This document shows, piece by piece, positions 23,440 through 32,912 of a stretch of 64,000 nt of DNA. The stretch is taken from assembly GCA_019059635.1 (NCBI GenBank), contig JAGVRJ010000002.1, positions 1,054,001 through 1,118,000 of the forward strand. Direction: 5' to 3'. A model generated the notes under the pieces. It was given only the letters and a program-made list of their open reading frames with translations. It ran no database searches and was not told the origin of the DNA. The position numbers and the translations under genes are program-made. The first letter of the stretch is position 1, and each line of letters opens with the position of its first letter. Source of the DNA: Proales similis (lineage: Eukaryota; Rotifera; Eurotatoria; Ploima; Proalidae).

Positions 23440-24575
23440 TTAGTTGTGCACGAATTTCTGGACGTACATGGCGTAGTTGATCGAGTTTTCGTTTGACCAT
23501 GACCAGTTTCGTGTCAACGGGTTGTAGGCCATGCCCATCAGAAATTTAACGTCCGCCTGGTCTTTTCGGGACGAGAAGAAAGTTAGTCAGTTTTGGCTGC
23601 AATGATCGGCTTTAAACAGACGGATATTTACTGTGAGTGAATATGTCCTTGAGCTCGTCAGGCTTGACAAACTTGTCCCACGAGTGAGTTCCCCTAGGCA
23701 CCAGACCAAGAACGTATTCGGCCGCTAAAATGGCCAATAGATAGGACTGATTGGTTCGATTGATTGTGGTCACAAACGAGTAGCCCTTGTCCTACACAAT
23801 CGAATGTCAGACGGACAATTTAACACGCCTGAAATGAAGAGGAGTTACTTTGAGAAGAGTGACCGCATTGGCGACGAAATTGTCCAAATTGTTCACGTGC
23901 TCGACCACCTCTGACATGATCACTGCATCGAAGTAGCCGTGGTTGTCTTCGACAGCGGCCAAATCTTCCAATGTACAGTTTATGTAACGCAGACGGTCGT
24001 AGAATTTAAGGCTCATGTTGGATTTGGCCAGTTGATTTTCTGCTCGGATCTGAGCAGCCATTATGTTCTCTTTGCACGCATCTACGCCAGTCACATGGGC
24101 GCCCAGTCGAGCCAGAGGCTAATTTTAGTGAAAAAAGAGTTTTGACTTAAAATGTGGACTCGAGACGAACGGAGCAACGGAAAGCGAATACTTCAGCCAA
24201 AATGCCGCCGCCACAGCCGATGTCAAGGATATTGAGTCCTAGCAGGGGCTCTCGCTCGATCTGCTCTGTGGTGTAGGCGCGTTCATTCTCGTCCAGTTCG
24301 CTCATGAGCTCTTGCCTTTCTGGCTCGGACAAACAGCTTCGGTAGTTGCTCATCACATCTTTTATGAGCGGCACTCGAAGGGAATTCATTCGATGCAGCG
24401 CTTCGAACTCGCCGTTCTCTTGCCACCAAGACTTGGCCAGCAGACTAAACTTGGCTATCTCCTGTTCGTCTACGCTCGACTCATTGAACCGAGCGACGCT
24501 CACACTCATCGTGCGGATCGCCAAGCCGATCGCTCGGCCTCTTTTCACAATCGAATGGGCTAGTCTGATGTGCAT
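23440..24575 (-). CDS. COQ3: Ubiquinone biosynthesis O-methyltransferase, mitochondrial
   Basis: Four exons on -: 24575-24192, 24118-23849, 23791-23632 and 23561-23440, giving 311 residues with consistent phases. The SAM-binding motif I is [11 protein letters not shown]; motif II is [13 protein letters not shown]; the C-terminal family blocks are [25 protein letters not shown] and GMAYNP. By family knowledge it carries out both O-methylation steps of coenzyme Q synthesis in the mitochondrial matrix. The N-terminus ([20 protein letters not shown]...) is Arg/Lys-rich without acidic residues, as expected of a mitochondrial presequence. Introns are 57-73 nt. The gene is head to head with calcipressin across about 425 bases, so the two may share promoter sequence. 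Confidence 0.93.
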
Positions 24576-24999
24576 TTTAATAAACAAAAACGCTGTTTGC
24601 TTTTGATGGTTATAGCCTTTGCCCGCCGAATCCAAGTTTGATTTTCTCGATCTATTACATAAATATGTGCGATGCAAAATTTGTGCACTGATCGCGGCTG
24701 GCGTGCGATTATGATTGAATAATCATGCAGGCATGGGTTATAATTTGAATGCTGGCAAATATGCAAATGCTAATTTTATTCATGCTCAGTGTGATCTTAC
24801 TCTTCGAATGCTATATGCCAAACGCATCGAAAAACGTTCGGTTAGATAGATCACTTGAGCACACACACACACATACACAGATACAAAAACAAATACTGCA
24901 GCAACAGAAACAAACAGCTTCTGAGTGAGCAGCAATATAGAGAAACATCAGACGCGAATCGAAAAGAAGGAAACAGCCACTCGCCGACCGACACAGACA
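24576..24999. promoter_or_regulatory. Bidirectional promoter region between COQ3 and calcipressin
   Basis: 424 bases separate the two start codons on opposite strands. A CA-repeat lies at 24859-24873. No TATA box is clear for either gene. Confidence 0.5.
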
Positions 25000-25968
25000 A
25001 TGAGCGATTTGGCCGATCAAGTCGCTGCGTTAAACTTGAACGAAACAGATGCGAGCCAAGTGCTGAACTGGCTGAGAGGCTTGTACGGGTCGGACGATCA
25101 AAATGCGAATATAAATGAGAGCTCACTCGACGAGAGCATAATCGACGACGAGAAGCTGATGGAATACGAAAAGAATGACGAAGCATTCATGAGCAAACAG
25201 AGTCTGCTTAACTTGCTAAAGGCCTACAAAAGCCTGCTAGTCGATCAGTCAGTCAAGCCGAACGACAGCCAGGAAGACAATGACGAAATGGAGCTGTGCG
25301 ATGCCCACGAGCCGCTGCGCTACGGCCAAATGGAAGAAGACCTGAAAGAGGCGGTCGTCAACCAGTTGAAGCTCATCTTGGCCAAAAGCAATCCGGACCT
25401 TGTCGAATGTGACGACGAGCTGGACGATTTGCCCAGGAACATCATAGTCACCAACCTGCCGGTTGAATTGTTCAAGAGCAACGAGATCAAAGGCAACTTT
25501 GAAGTAATGTTTAAGCAAATCGATCAGACATGCAGCTTTGCCTATTTGCGAATATTTCGACGCTGCTCCATCCAGTTCGGCGATCCGGTCTCGGCCCTGA
25601 TCGCCCGATGCGAGCTCGACGACTGCATGTTCATGCACGACAGACTGCGAGTATTCCTGAGCCGCCCTATTCGACTGAGGAACTCACGTGCTCACCTAGA
25701 GCCACCCAAAAACGACAAGACCTTTCTCATATCGCCGCCGTCTTCGCCGCCTATCGGCTGGGAGCAGAGCCATGAAGACCCGCCAGTCATCAACTCGGAT
25801 CTTATCGCCGCTCTATCCAAACTCAACCCCCATGAACCTTGCGAGCTAGTCGAGCCTAGTGACCAAAAGCCCGGAATTGTAGTCTACCCATGTCCCGATA
25901 TTCAGTTTCAGCCGGGCGAGAAAATGCGATATATTCACACCAGACGCCCTCCGAACGATGAGTTTTGA
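25000..25968 (+). CDS. RCAN: Calcipressin, regulator of calcineurin
   Basis: Single exon, 322 residues from the ATG at 25000. The C-terminal half is a standard calcipressin: an RRM-like domain (about 148-232, with NIIVTNLPVELF), the phospho-regulated motif FLISPPSSPPIGW, a PxIxIT-like calcineurin-binding segment near KPGIVVYP, and the terminal TRRPP. By family knowledge it binds calcineurin and inhibits or, when phosphorylated, assists it. The N-terminal 145 residues are acidic, probably helical, and have no counterpart in the roughly 200-residue animal RCANs I know. Drosophila sarah is also longer than the vertebrate forms, so an extension is not unprecedented. The upstream neighbour COQ3 is divergent. 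Confidence 0.92.
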   Translation: MSDLADQVAALNLNETDASQVLNWLRGLYGSDDQNANINESSLDESIIDDEKLMEYEKNDEAFMSKQSLLNLLKAYKSLLVDQSVKPNDSQEDNDEMELCDAHEPLRYGQMEEDLKEAVVNQLKLILAKSNPDLVECDDELDDLPRNIIVTNLPVELFKSNEIKGNFEVMFKQIDQTCSFAYLRIFRRCSIQFGDPVSALIARCELDDCMFMHDRLRVFLSRPIRLRNSRAHLEPPKNDKTFLISPPSSPPIGWEQSHEDPPVINSDLIAALSKLNPHEPCELVEPSDQKPGIVVYPCPDIQFQPGEKMRYIHTRRPPNDEF

Positions 25969-26185
25969 ACCTAGAAAAGCAGAATGAAGCGATTCTGGCC
26001 GCAAGATCCGCTCCTTTCTACCATTGAAATTCGTTTCGCCAAAATGACAATATCACTCTACCTTACAAACCTCCTCCAGTTCTCTCTTCTTTCGTGCTTT
26101 TCTTTTTTCTACTCTTTTACCAAAATGCTTGTGTGTATTAAATCGTGTAATTTATCCGAGATAAATATATATATTTGTGAGTATC

Positions 26186-26191
26186 AATAAA
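26186..26191 (+). terminator. Poly(A) signal of calcipressin
   Basis: AATAAA 218 bases after the stop codon. Confidence 0.5.
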
Positions 26192-26334
26192 TTTTAGCAG
26201 CATTCAAGCAGTTTAGAGCGATCGACGGCGAAAAGAAGAAGGTGAAAGATGGGCTTGAACACTCATCGACTCATTGATCGAACGAAAAATGACCCAAGCA
26301 AACTTCGGTCTCAAGGTCTGGCAACGTCATCAGA

Positions 26335-27260
26335 ATGGATGGGCTTAATTTATTTAAATTTTTAATTGTTGTCCTCGCACTGCCCGTCCAATACTACATA
26401 TCTAACGTGTGGTCGAACGATGCCAACCAGCAAAGTCTTGAACTCAACAAGTAAGTTGATTAGGTTCGAATCGGTGTCAGACACGAATCTTGACAAAATT
26501 CAAGTCTCTTAAACTCGGTGCTTGAGCTTAAAAACACCTATCTGACCATGGAGACATGGAAAAAGTGGTATTTCAGTTTGGTGGTTGACAAGCCTGATAC
26601 ATTCCGTTCGACAAGCACCGCCTCTGCTTTCAACTCTGGACCCCAGCCGAAGCAAAGTTTGGCCAAAGAGGTGCTCGCTTATCGCAGGAATCTCAAGTAC
26701 TTTGCCGGTTTGTTGCCTAATCATTCAGCGAGAACTTGGCCTAGGCAAATCACTAACCAAACTTGCCTGACTGTTCAGAGTCATCGATTCCACGATCTCC
26801 ACGACCAAAGTCAGTTCGTTACAGAATCGGCCAAGTGGTCAGACACACGAGATTCAACTTTTACGGTGTGATCATTGGCTGGGATCAGCGCGCCGAGGTA
26901 AACTGGTCACGTGGGATCTTCATCTTCTCAGTTAATTTTCCTCTTAAAGGCCCCTGACGATTGGATTGAGCGTAATTACAACGAAAACGAGGTAACTTCA
27001 AAACACCCAGATTGGCGTCAATGTTCTAGCTGAACGGCTGAAAGCAAAAAGAGCTGCTCAACAAGCCGCACTACTTGCTATTGATAGACAAACAATTCGA
27101 AGAGAACTACTCGTCCAAGGTCTACGTGGCGCAAGACGAGATAGAACTGATTCCAAAGAAGACCGTCAACAGTGCAATGTTGAAAAACTACTTCTTTAGA
27201 GTGGAAAACGGACGCTACATTGGCAAGGAGTATTTTCGCATCGTCTATCCACACGACTAA
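26335..27260 (+). CDS. HspQ/YccV-like (hemimethylated-DNA-binding fold) protein with N-terminal hydrophobic segment
   Basis: Five exons: 26335-26450, 26505-26707, 26779-26897, 26951-26992 and 27045-27260, giving 231 residues. The C-terminal 125 residues match the YccV/HspQ-like domain that ends FBXO21: YRIGQVVRHTRFNFYGVIIGWD, then PDDWIERN, HYLLLIDK, VYVAQDEIEL, and NYFFRVENGRYIGKEYF near the C-terminus. The N-terminus has a hydrophobic segment (FKFLIVVLALPV) that reads as a signal peptide or signal anchor. Between them lies a stretch with WKKWYFSLVVDK. No F-box is seen. In bacteria the domain is a Lon specificity factor; the role of stand-alone animal versions is not known to me. The donor at 26708 (GTTTGT) is weak, so the exon 2/3 join is less certain than the others. 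Confidence 0.75.
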
Positions 27261-27655
27261 CATACAATCTCTATCCCTCTCTCATTGTTTCTCTCTGTTC
27301 AAATGATAAATTCCGTTGTCTGAATTTATTTTGCTCGAAACAAGAACCAGACAATCCATGGCTGAGAAACGCAGGCCAAATCGCATTCTTTAACAATCTA
27401 TCGCCATTTTGAAGATTCACAAAAATTGAATAAAACGTTGAATTGACTCGCAGGGCAATTTGAACTTGGCCAACTTTTCTATTCAACAGACCTGAGTGGA
27501 AGAGAGGGGGGAGGCATTGAGCAGGGAAGAGTTGGTTTATGTTTGTTGCCATAGTGACGATTAAACGTCGCCATCGTAATATGAAGTCAGATGCGGCTAG
27601 TTTGCACATACGCCGCCGCCGTACCTATTTGCCGCTCAGTTGAAATAGTTCGCAA
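27261..27655. other. Spacer between the HspQ-like gene and SPAG8
   Basis: CT-rich just after the stop. No gene or canonical poly(A) signal on + was seen. Confidence 0.35.
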
Positions 27656-28490
27656 ATGTCTGCGGTTTACCCGAATTCGCTTGACCATCGTCGCTTGAGA
27701 AACTCGAACGCCAAGACGCTCATTCAAAACTGGGTCGAAGAGGTAAATTCTTTTTCAATTGACGCCGAACGAATTTAGAAAAATAACGAAGCTGAATCTA
27801 GCGACAAGTAGAAGGCTATGATCGAATACCGAGCGATTTCAATCAGCCAGAAGTGAAATTTTTCAAACAAGGTCATCGAGCATTGCTGACAACAGACGAG
27901 AGTTCGCCCAACGTCAAGTCAAGCACTTACGGCAATGACTTCTACCCGATGCAGGAGAAAATCGAGCGGCAAGAGGCGAGAGGAGTTCGCTATCAGCTGA
28001 GGGAAGCAGCCGCCCGGAACAAGATAATTGAGATCGAGCGGACCCTTGAAGCTCAGCAAGCATCCAACGACGACGTGGTCGACTACACAAGCGAGGCTCA
28101 TGAAAAGTTCAATGTGCCTGGCTTCGTTCACAGACCGCCCCAGCCGACCACCGTAAGCCAAAAGCAATTCATTCAATCGAAATTCTCAAACGCCAAGCGT
28201 TGCATTTCAGAAACATGACCTGTACGGAGAAATGCCAGTCTCATTCTGGACAGAACACCGCAATCGTGCTCATGTAAAACCCTTGTCTTGACCAGACACG
28301 TTTTTTTTCCGAATCTAATCGCTCATTCAAACAGGGAGTGACTCAGTTCAAAACGCTCGACTCACCGTTTAGGAGAAACGCAGCATTCACCACGCCTGTG
28401 GGCGAATCTTATGGAAAGGCAGCACCTCATGAACTCGAAAACTACCCGTACATGTCTCAGTCGAGTCACAATCAAGCTGCCATTCTCTGA
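27656..28490 (+). CDS. SPAG8: SPAG8-like ciliary/flagellar protein
   Basis: Four exons: 27656-27742, 27802-28152, 28211-28273 and 28335-28490, all phase 0, giving 218 residues. The C-terminus strongly resembles SPAG8: SFWTEHRNRAHGVTQFKTLD, SPFRRNAAFTTPV, GKAAPHELENYPYM. The N-terminal LIQNWVEERQVEGYDRIPS followed by FFKQGHRALLT also fits. By family knowledge SPAG8 is a microtubule-associated protein of motile cilia and sperm flagella. Vertebrate SPAG8 has a long low-complexity N-terminus that is absent here, as expected in invertebrates. The 3' UTR begins with a CT repeat (28497-28513). The presence of this gene implies an organism with motile axonemes. Confidence 0.88.
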
Positions 28491-28496
28491 TCACTC

Positions 28497-28513
28497 TTCT
28501 CTCTCTCTCTCTT
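28497..28513. repeat. CT microsatellite in the SPAG8 3' UTR
   Basis: Alternating CT run just after the stop codon. Confidence 0.7.
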
Positions 28514-28734
28514 TCTCGTCATGAGCCTCTCTTTCTCTGCTTGATGATTGTCGATATATTTCAATCGTCGATCACTCATTCAATCTGAACCGTGCCCTCT
28601 CTTTCTCTTTGCTCCACGTATGTCGCTCACATTTCATAGATTTCACTTGAACTCATCGATTTATTCGTTTTGAAATTGAGCAAAAAAGAACAAAATCCGA
28701 ATTAAAAATAATATAGACACTTATTTGGCAACAA

Positions 28735-29570
28735 ATGAATCAATCGCTTTTAGTTTATGTGTTGGCCGTGTTGAGCCTTCAGCTGGCAGTCTGTGGTAAA
28801 TCAAAAGCTTAGACCCAGTCTGATTGAAGGTCTTGTCCACCTTATCTACTTTGAACTAGCCTCCTACCGAGTGGCTCTTGACGATGGCGAAAACAGAATT
28901 GAGCTCAAGTCGAATTTCGTCAAAGACGGATACGCGGTCAGAGAACCTAGTCTGACTCGGGTGATAAGTAAGATTTTGCGCATCCATAAAGCTTGCGCCG
29001 GCTTGCTTCTCACTTGTACAAAGAAACGTTGAGCAACTTGCAGTTCAGAGAAGAGCCAAGCGACTACACTCGAAAAGCTCGCCGCTCAAATTTCTTGGAG
29101 ATGGGCGGCCAAAGAAGAGGAGGGCCTCATAGATTAGTTGCAGATTCATTGAGGCGGCTTGGATTCAGAGGCAGAAGTGACTATGAGACACCACGAATAG
29201 ACTACTCCAGACCTGATTACAACGGTCTACAGCCTTACAGTCAAAGACCAGAGCGACGTCCTTACATGGACTATGAACGAAATGACCCACGCCACATTTA
29301 CACCACGCCCCGTGAGCAAGAATATCGACCAGCGCGCAATCAGCACTATCCGCGTGAATACGATCGAGCCGACTACAACAATGACGGTAGGCTCAGTTTG
29401 AGATGCAAGTTAGATTGTGTCCGCTCACGCCCAAGTTGAGTTTAGAGTACGCCGATGCGCCAGTGCCTCGCATATTCATCACAAACATAAACCGAAATGC
29501 CAATCAAAACCAGCTGACTGACACGAGCGACGTGAAAACATCCAACAGGAACAGAGGCTACTACTACTAG
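28735..29570 (+). CDS. Secreted Arg/Tyr-rich protein, local family member 1
   Basis: Four exons: 28735-28795, 28860-28967, 29024-29386 and 29446-29570, giving 218 residues. The N-terminus (MNQSLLVYVLAVLSLQLAVC) is a clear signal peptide, ending at the first intron. Exon 2 encodes ASYRVALDDGENRIELKSNF followed by KDGYAVREP. Exon 3 is rich in Arg, Tyr, Pro and Asp (repeated DY and RPDY-type units), and the C-terminus carries IFITNINRNANQNQ and ends GYYY. I recognise no known family. Exon 2 is 108 nt with phase 1 at both ends, exactly like exon 2 of the next gene, and the encoded motif is shared. An AATAAA is at 29717. It could be a matrix, cuticle or mucus component; that is inference only. Confidence 0.8.
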
Positions 29571-29716
29571 AGCGCCCTGCCATGGTTGTTGTCAAAACGA
29601 TGAGATTTTATTATTATGGCGTTTGCTAAGCTTAGTCGCCATCAAGTGCGCTTTTCCTCTTCTTTTCAAGGTTGATTTTTAACTGTTCATGCAACCCGCT
29701 CTTATTCTAAACCGCG

Positions 29717-29722
29717 AATAAA
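29717..29722 (+). terminator. Poly(A) signal of secreted family member 1
   Basis: AATAAA 147 bases after the stop codon. Confidence 0.55.
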
Positions 29723-29851
29723 TATTTCAAAAGCACACAAGCTTTGTTTCGTTTTTAAATTCACTTTGGTCCAGCTGTGCATTATTTTAGCTCGTGAGCC
29801 ACACCGAACTAAGTGTTTTAATCGACAATATCGAACTCAAGCTCAATCAAA

Positions 29852-30776
29852 ATGAAGTGGTTTCTTCTCTCAATGCTCGTCTGCGTTTCGAGTAAGCTCT
29901 TGTCAAACCGCAACGCAGCCGAATGGAACATCTAAAGAACGCTTTTTGATTAGGCGCGTACAAAATATCGCTTAAGAACGGTGCCAACTTGGTCAAAGTA
30001 GAGTCAAACACGTTCTTAAATGGCAAGCAAGTCGGAGAGCCCAATCCGAAGGAAACTGTCGGTAATTACCGGCCATTACGACTCTTAAGCCAAAATGGAC
30101 AACTTTCATCTGAAATCGAATCAAAGAGTCATTGTCAGCAATGGGATTCAAAGTGACCGACTACGACCAGCAGGACGACACTGATGATTTTCAAGATTCA
30201 GCTCGGAGCCTTTCCGGCCATGATCGCATTAATTTGCCAATTAGAATAGAGCCTGGTGGGTTTTTGTCTCTCTGCATTCGAGCTGGTTCTTGAACGAACG
30301 AATTAGCCGAGCCGATCGAGGACGTCTTTGCCAAAGTGCTCAATTATCAAAAGAATCCAAACCTCTACGCAGGCGGAGCTTCAAGTCCCGTCGAGGAGCA
30401 CAAAATTCAGCTCGGTAAGTAGATGAGAATCGACCAGCGGAGCAATAATTCCTCTCTTACGGTCGAACACCAAGACTCGGCCAAATACGGTTCGTTCGAC
30501 ATATTCTTGACAAACATAAACGAAAACTCAAACGAAAACAACAACCAGGACGTAACCAACCAGTCCAATGTGAATGAAAATGGAAACTTGGATCAAACAG
30601 ACGACCAGTACAACAGTGAGCCGAGCTCTTATCAACGAGAATATAGTGAAGAACAAGGAAATTATGAAGAACAGCAGTCTGGCTACATGGACGATGAGTC
30701 AAGCCAAGAATACGAGCCAAAGAGGAAATTCAGGCGCATCAATCCTCGTTTTATGAGACATCGTCGCTTGTACTAA
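29852..30776 (+). CDS. Secreted Asn/Glu/Gln-rich protein, local family member 2
   Basis: Five exons: 29852-29891, 29954-30061, 30127-30255, 30307-30414 and 30475-30776, giving 228 residues; every intron is phase 1. A signal peptide (MKWFLLSMLVCVSS) precedes AYKISLKNGANLVKVESNTF and NGKQVGEP, which align residue by residue with exon 2 of the preceding gene. The last exon holds IFLTNINENSNENNN, again like member 1, then an acidic, Gln/Tyr-rich region and a basic end (FRRINPRFMRHRRLY). No enzyme or known domain is visible. The tandem arrangement with member 1, equal 108-nt second exons and identical phases show local duplication followed by fast divergence of the low-complexity part. Confidence 0.8.
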
Positions 30777-30896
30777 GAGTTTTAGCCTTATTTTTACCCG
30801 CATGAGATTGATGAGTAAAAAAGGCTCGCAGACAACAAAATCGACGGTTTTTTAAAAATATTTTCTATTTTAGAGGTTTTGTTATGTGGCTAGAGA

Positions 30897-30902
30897 AATA
30901 AA
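30897..30902 (+). terminator. Poly(A) signal of secreted family member 2
   Basis: AATAAA 121 bases after the stop codon. Confidence 0.5.
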
Positions 30903-30959
30903 GCTCTCTATTCTAAGGACGCGTTTGTTCCATTTGAATTGAATTGTGAATTGTGAAGG

Positions 30960-31340
30960 ATGAAGTTATTGGTGCTCATATTCGGCGCCGCCGCTCTAGC
31001 TTTGACTGTGAACGCGAGCGAAACTAAATCGACACTTGGGAAAGGCTCAAGTTTGGACAACAAAATCGATCGGCTTAAAGTCTCGGCGGATGCTTCGCCC
31101 ATCGAATCAGTTGTGAGCACTGCTTACGTGTCATTGAATCCGGTCGCTGACTATAATGACGAGGAGGAGGAGGATGATGATGATCGTGACGTTGGTAGTT
31201 TTGACCAGCCAAGAAGTGAAGATGTGTTGGTTGCGATGCGATCAAGAGCTCCCTCAGACTATCCCCAACATCCTCGATACAGATCTCGTCCGAATCCGCG
31301 CAATCTTCCCAAGTGCCCGAAACCGTATCCTAAAGCTTAA
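30960..31340 (+). CDS. Small secreted protein, unknown
   Basis: Single exon, 126 residues. It starts with a signal peptide (MKLLVLIFGAAALALTVNAS). The mature part has an acidic block (DEEEEDDDDRD) followed by a basic, Pro/Arg-rich tail (DYPQHPRYRSRPNPRNLP and KCPKPYPKA) with one cysteine. This split-charge layout is typical of secreted matrix or peptide-precursor proteins, but no family is recognised. It lacks the exon-2 motif of its two upstream neighbours, so kinship is not shown. The poly(A) signal overlaps the last base of the stop codon. Confidence 0.7.
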   Translation: MKLLVLIFGAAALALTVNASETKSTLGKGSSLDNKIDRLKVSADASPIESVVSTAYVSLNPVADYNDEEEEDDDDRDVGSFDQPRSEDVLVAMRSRAPSDYPQHPRYRSRPNPRNLPKCPKPYPKA

Positions 31341-31345
31341 ATAAA
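31340..31345 (+). terminator. Poly(A) signal overlapping a stop codon
   Basis: AATAAA begins on the last base of the TAA stop (31338-31340), so the 3' UTR would be very short. Confidence 0.55.
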
Positions 31346-31512
31346 CAACACCGACAAATTTGTTTGCTTTTTTTTTCTATTATCAGGAAATTGAGTCGGT
31401 CCAAAAGAAACAGTTCGTCTTGAAAGAATTAACGGAAGGACACGGTTAAGACACGGAATAAATAAGAACGAGTAAATAAGAAAAGCGAGGAGATTTAAAA
31501 AAGGGACCTGAT

Positions 31513-32471
31513 CTAGTAAAGGCCGAACGTATCTTCGATAAAGCTTCTGAACAAATGCTTCAGACCAGTCAGGTCGGTGTGGCCATACTTGTGTTGATTC
31601 GGATCTGGGTGGCGTATGGGCTCATAGAAAACGCGTTTGTCCGGCAGAGGCAAGTGTCGATTACGGTTGCTTCGCATTCGATGATCACGCGCTCTCCGAG
31701 CGGCAGCACTGTTCATGTAATGTTTTCGCTCAGGCTCTTGTCGTTCCGGGCGTTTAGATTGTCTGAATCGTCTGATTGGTCGTTTGTTGGACGGCAGAGC
31801 TCTGCTAGAGTGCCGATTTGAATTTGGCGCAAAGCGCGAGCCAAATAGTCCGGCAGTCATCAAATTCATTCGGCCATTTCGACCGGCTCTACTGAAACCG
31901 TTTAATCTATAACGCAAGCTTTCAATTCCTTCTTCCTGATCTTCTTGCTCCTCTAGATATGGTTTCTGTTCAATGCCTCGAATATGTTCAATGTCCAACT
32001 CTTCTTCTTGACGGCTTGGCGACACTTCCCTCCACTCAGAATAGTCCGCTTCTTTCCTGGCGACTGGTCGACTGTTCTCATGATCAAGAATTCTCTTGAT
32101 TAGATCTTTGCTTGGTTAAGAGAAATTGGGAAAAGGACTTGACTTTGGATTCAACTCACCGAACGCCTCTTCAGGCGATGAAATGGTCGTTGGCAAGAAC
32201 TTTGAATATTTCCTGCCACGATAGCTCATGGTCAAAGTAGTGCCGTCTGTCAGATTGGACGCGTCGTCTCCATCTTCGAGTGCATCAAATCGAACATGGT
32301 TGGGACCATTGTACATATCAATGCTATAAGAGCCTGTCCGAGATAGTCAAACAACAAATGGTTCATCGTTGCGTTCGAGTTCACTTTACCTGTGACATGT
32401 TTCCAGTTGAGAATGGCCGAGAAGAGGAATAGTGCGATCGCTTTGTAATAGTTTGCGGTCATTATAAGCAT
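31513..32471 (-). CDS. Secreted Arg/Glu-rich protein, likely local family member 3
   Basis: Three exons on -: 32471-32390, 32333-32160 and 32105-31513, giving 282 residues (279 if the second ATG at 32462 is used). A hydrophobic signal sequence (YYKAIALFLFSAILNW) is followed by SYSIDMYNGPNHVRFDALEDG, which matches the exon-2 motif of members 1 and 2 (Y-x-I/V-x-x-x-x-G-x-N-x-V/I). Both introns are phase 1, as in those genes. The long last exon is highly charged: Glu-rich, then rich in Arg and Asn with units such as RRFRQSKRPERQEPERK. It lies on the opposite strand, tail to tail with the 30960 gene. No known family is recognised. Confidence 0.75.
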
Positions 32472-32912
32472 GAACGTGTGCACACTCGTCTTTTTCAATT
32501 CTGAATTCAACTGTTGCAAGTGATCAATTGATTGATTGATCGATCGATTTGAAATACTCGTTGTTTAAGCCAGTGCTTCAAGTGCTCGCTGTTTGAAGAT
32601 TAGCCGAAGAGATTGATCCCCTTGTCTTTGTCCATACATAGCGCTCGACTCGGCGTTTGACTCCAACTGGCCGAATAAAAGCTGGAATCCAGAATCAAGG
32701 ACACAGCTTGGGCGCGGAATTCAAACTTTCCACAAGCAAATCACGTGACTCTCATAATTAGGCTTTTATTTGACATGGCTGATCTAAAATTGCACGCGAA
32801 TTATGCAATTTACGCCGCCCGTTTGATGTAAAATAAAAGCTGTTGAGATAAAGAGAGAAAGAAACGCTCGATCGACAAACTTGAATTGAAATAACCAAGC
32901 GAGCCGCCGCCA
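32472..32912. other. Divergent promoter region between secreted member 3 and ANKZF1
   Basis: 441 bases between start codons on opposite strands. Short direct TGAT/CGAT repeats occur near 32521-32550. No TATA box is clear. Confidence 0.4.
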
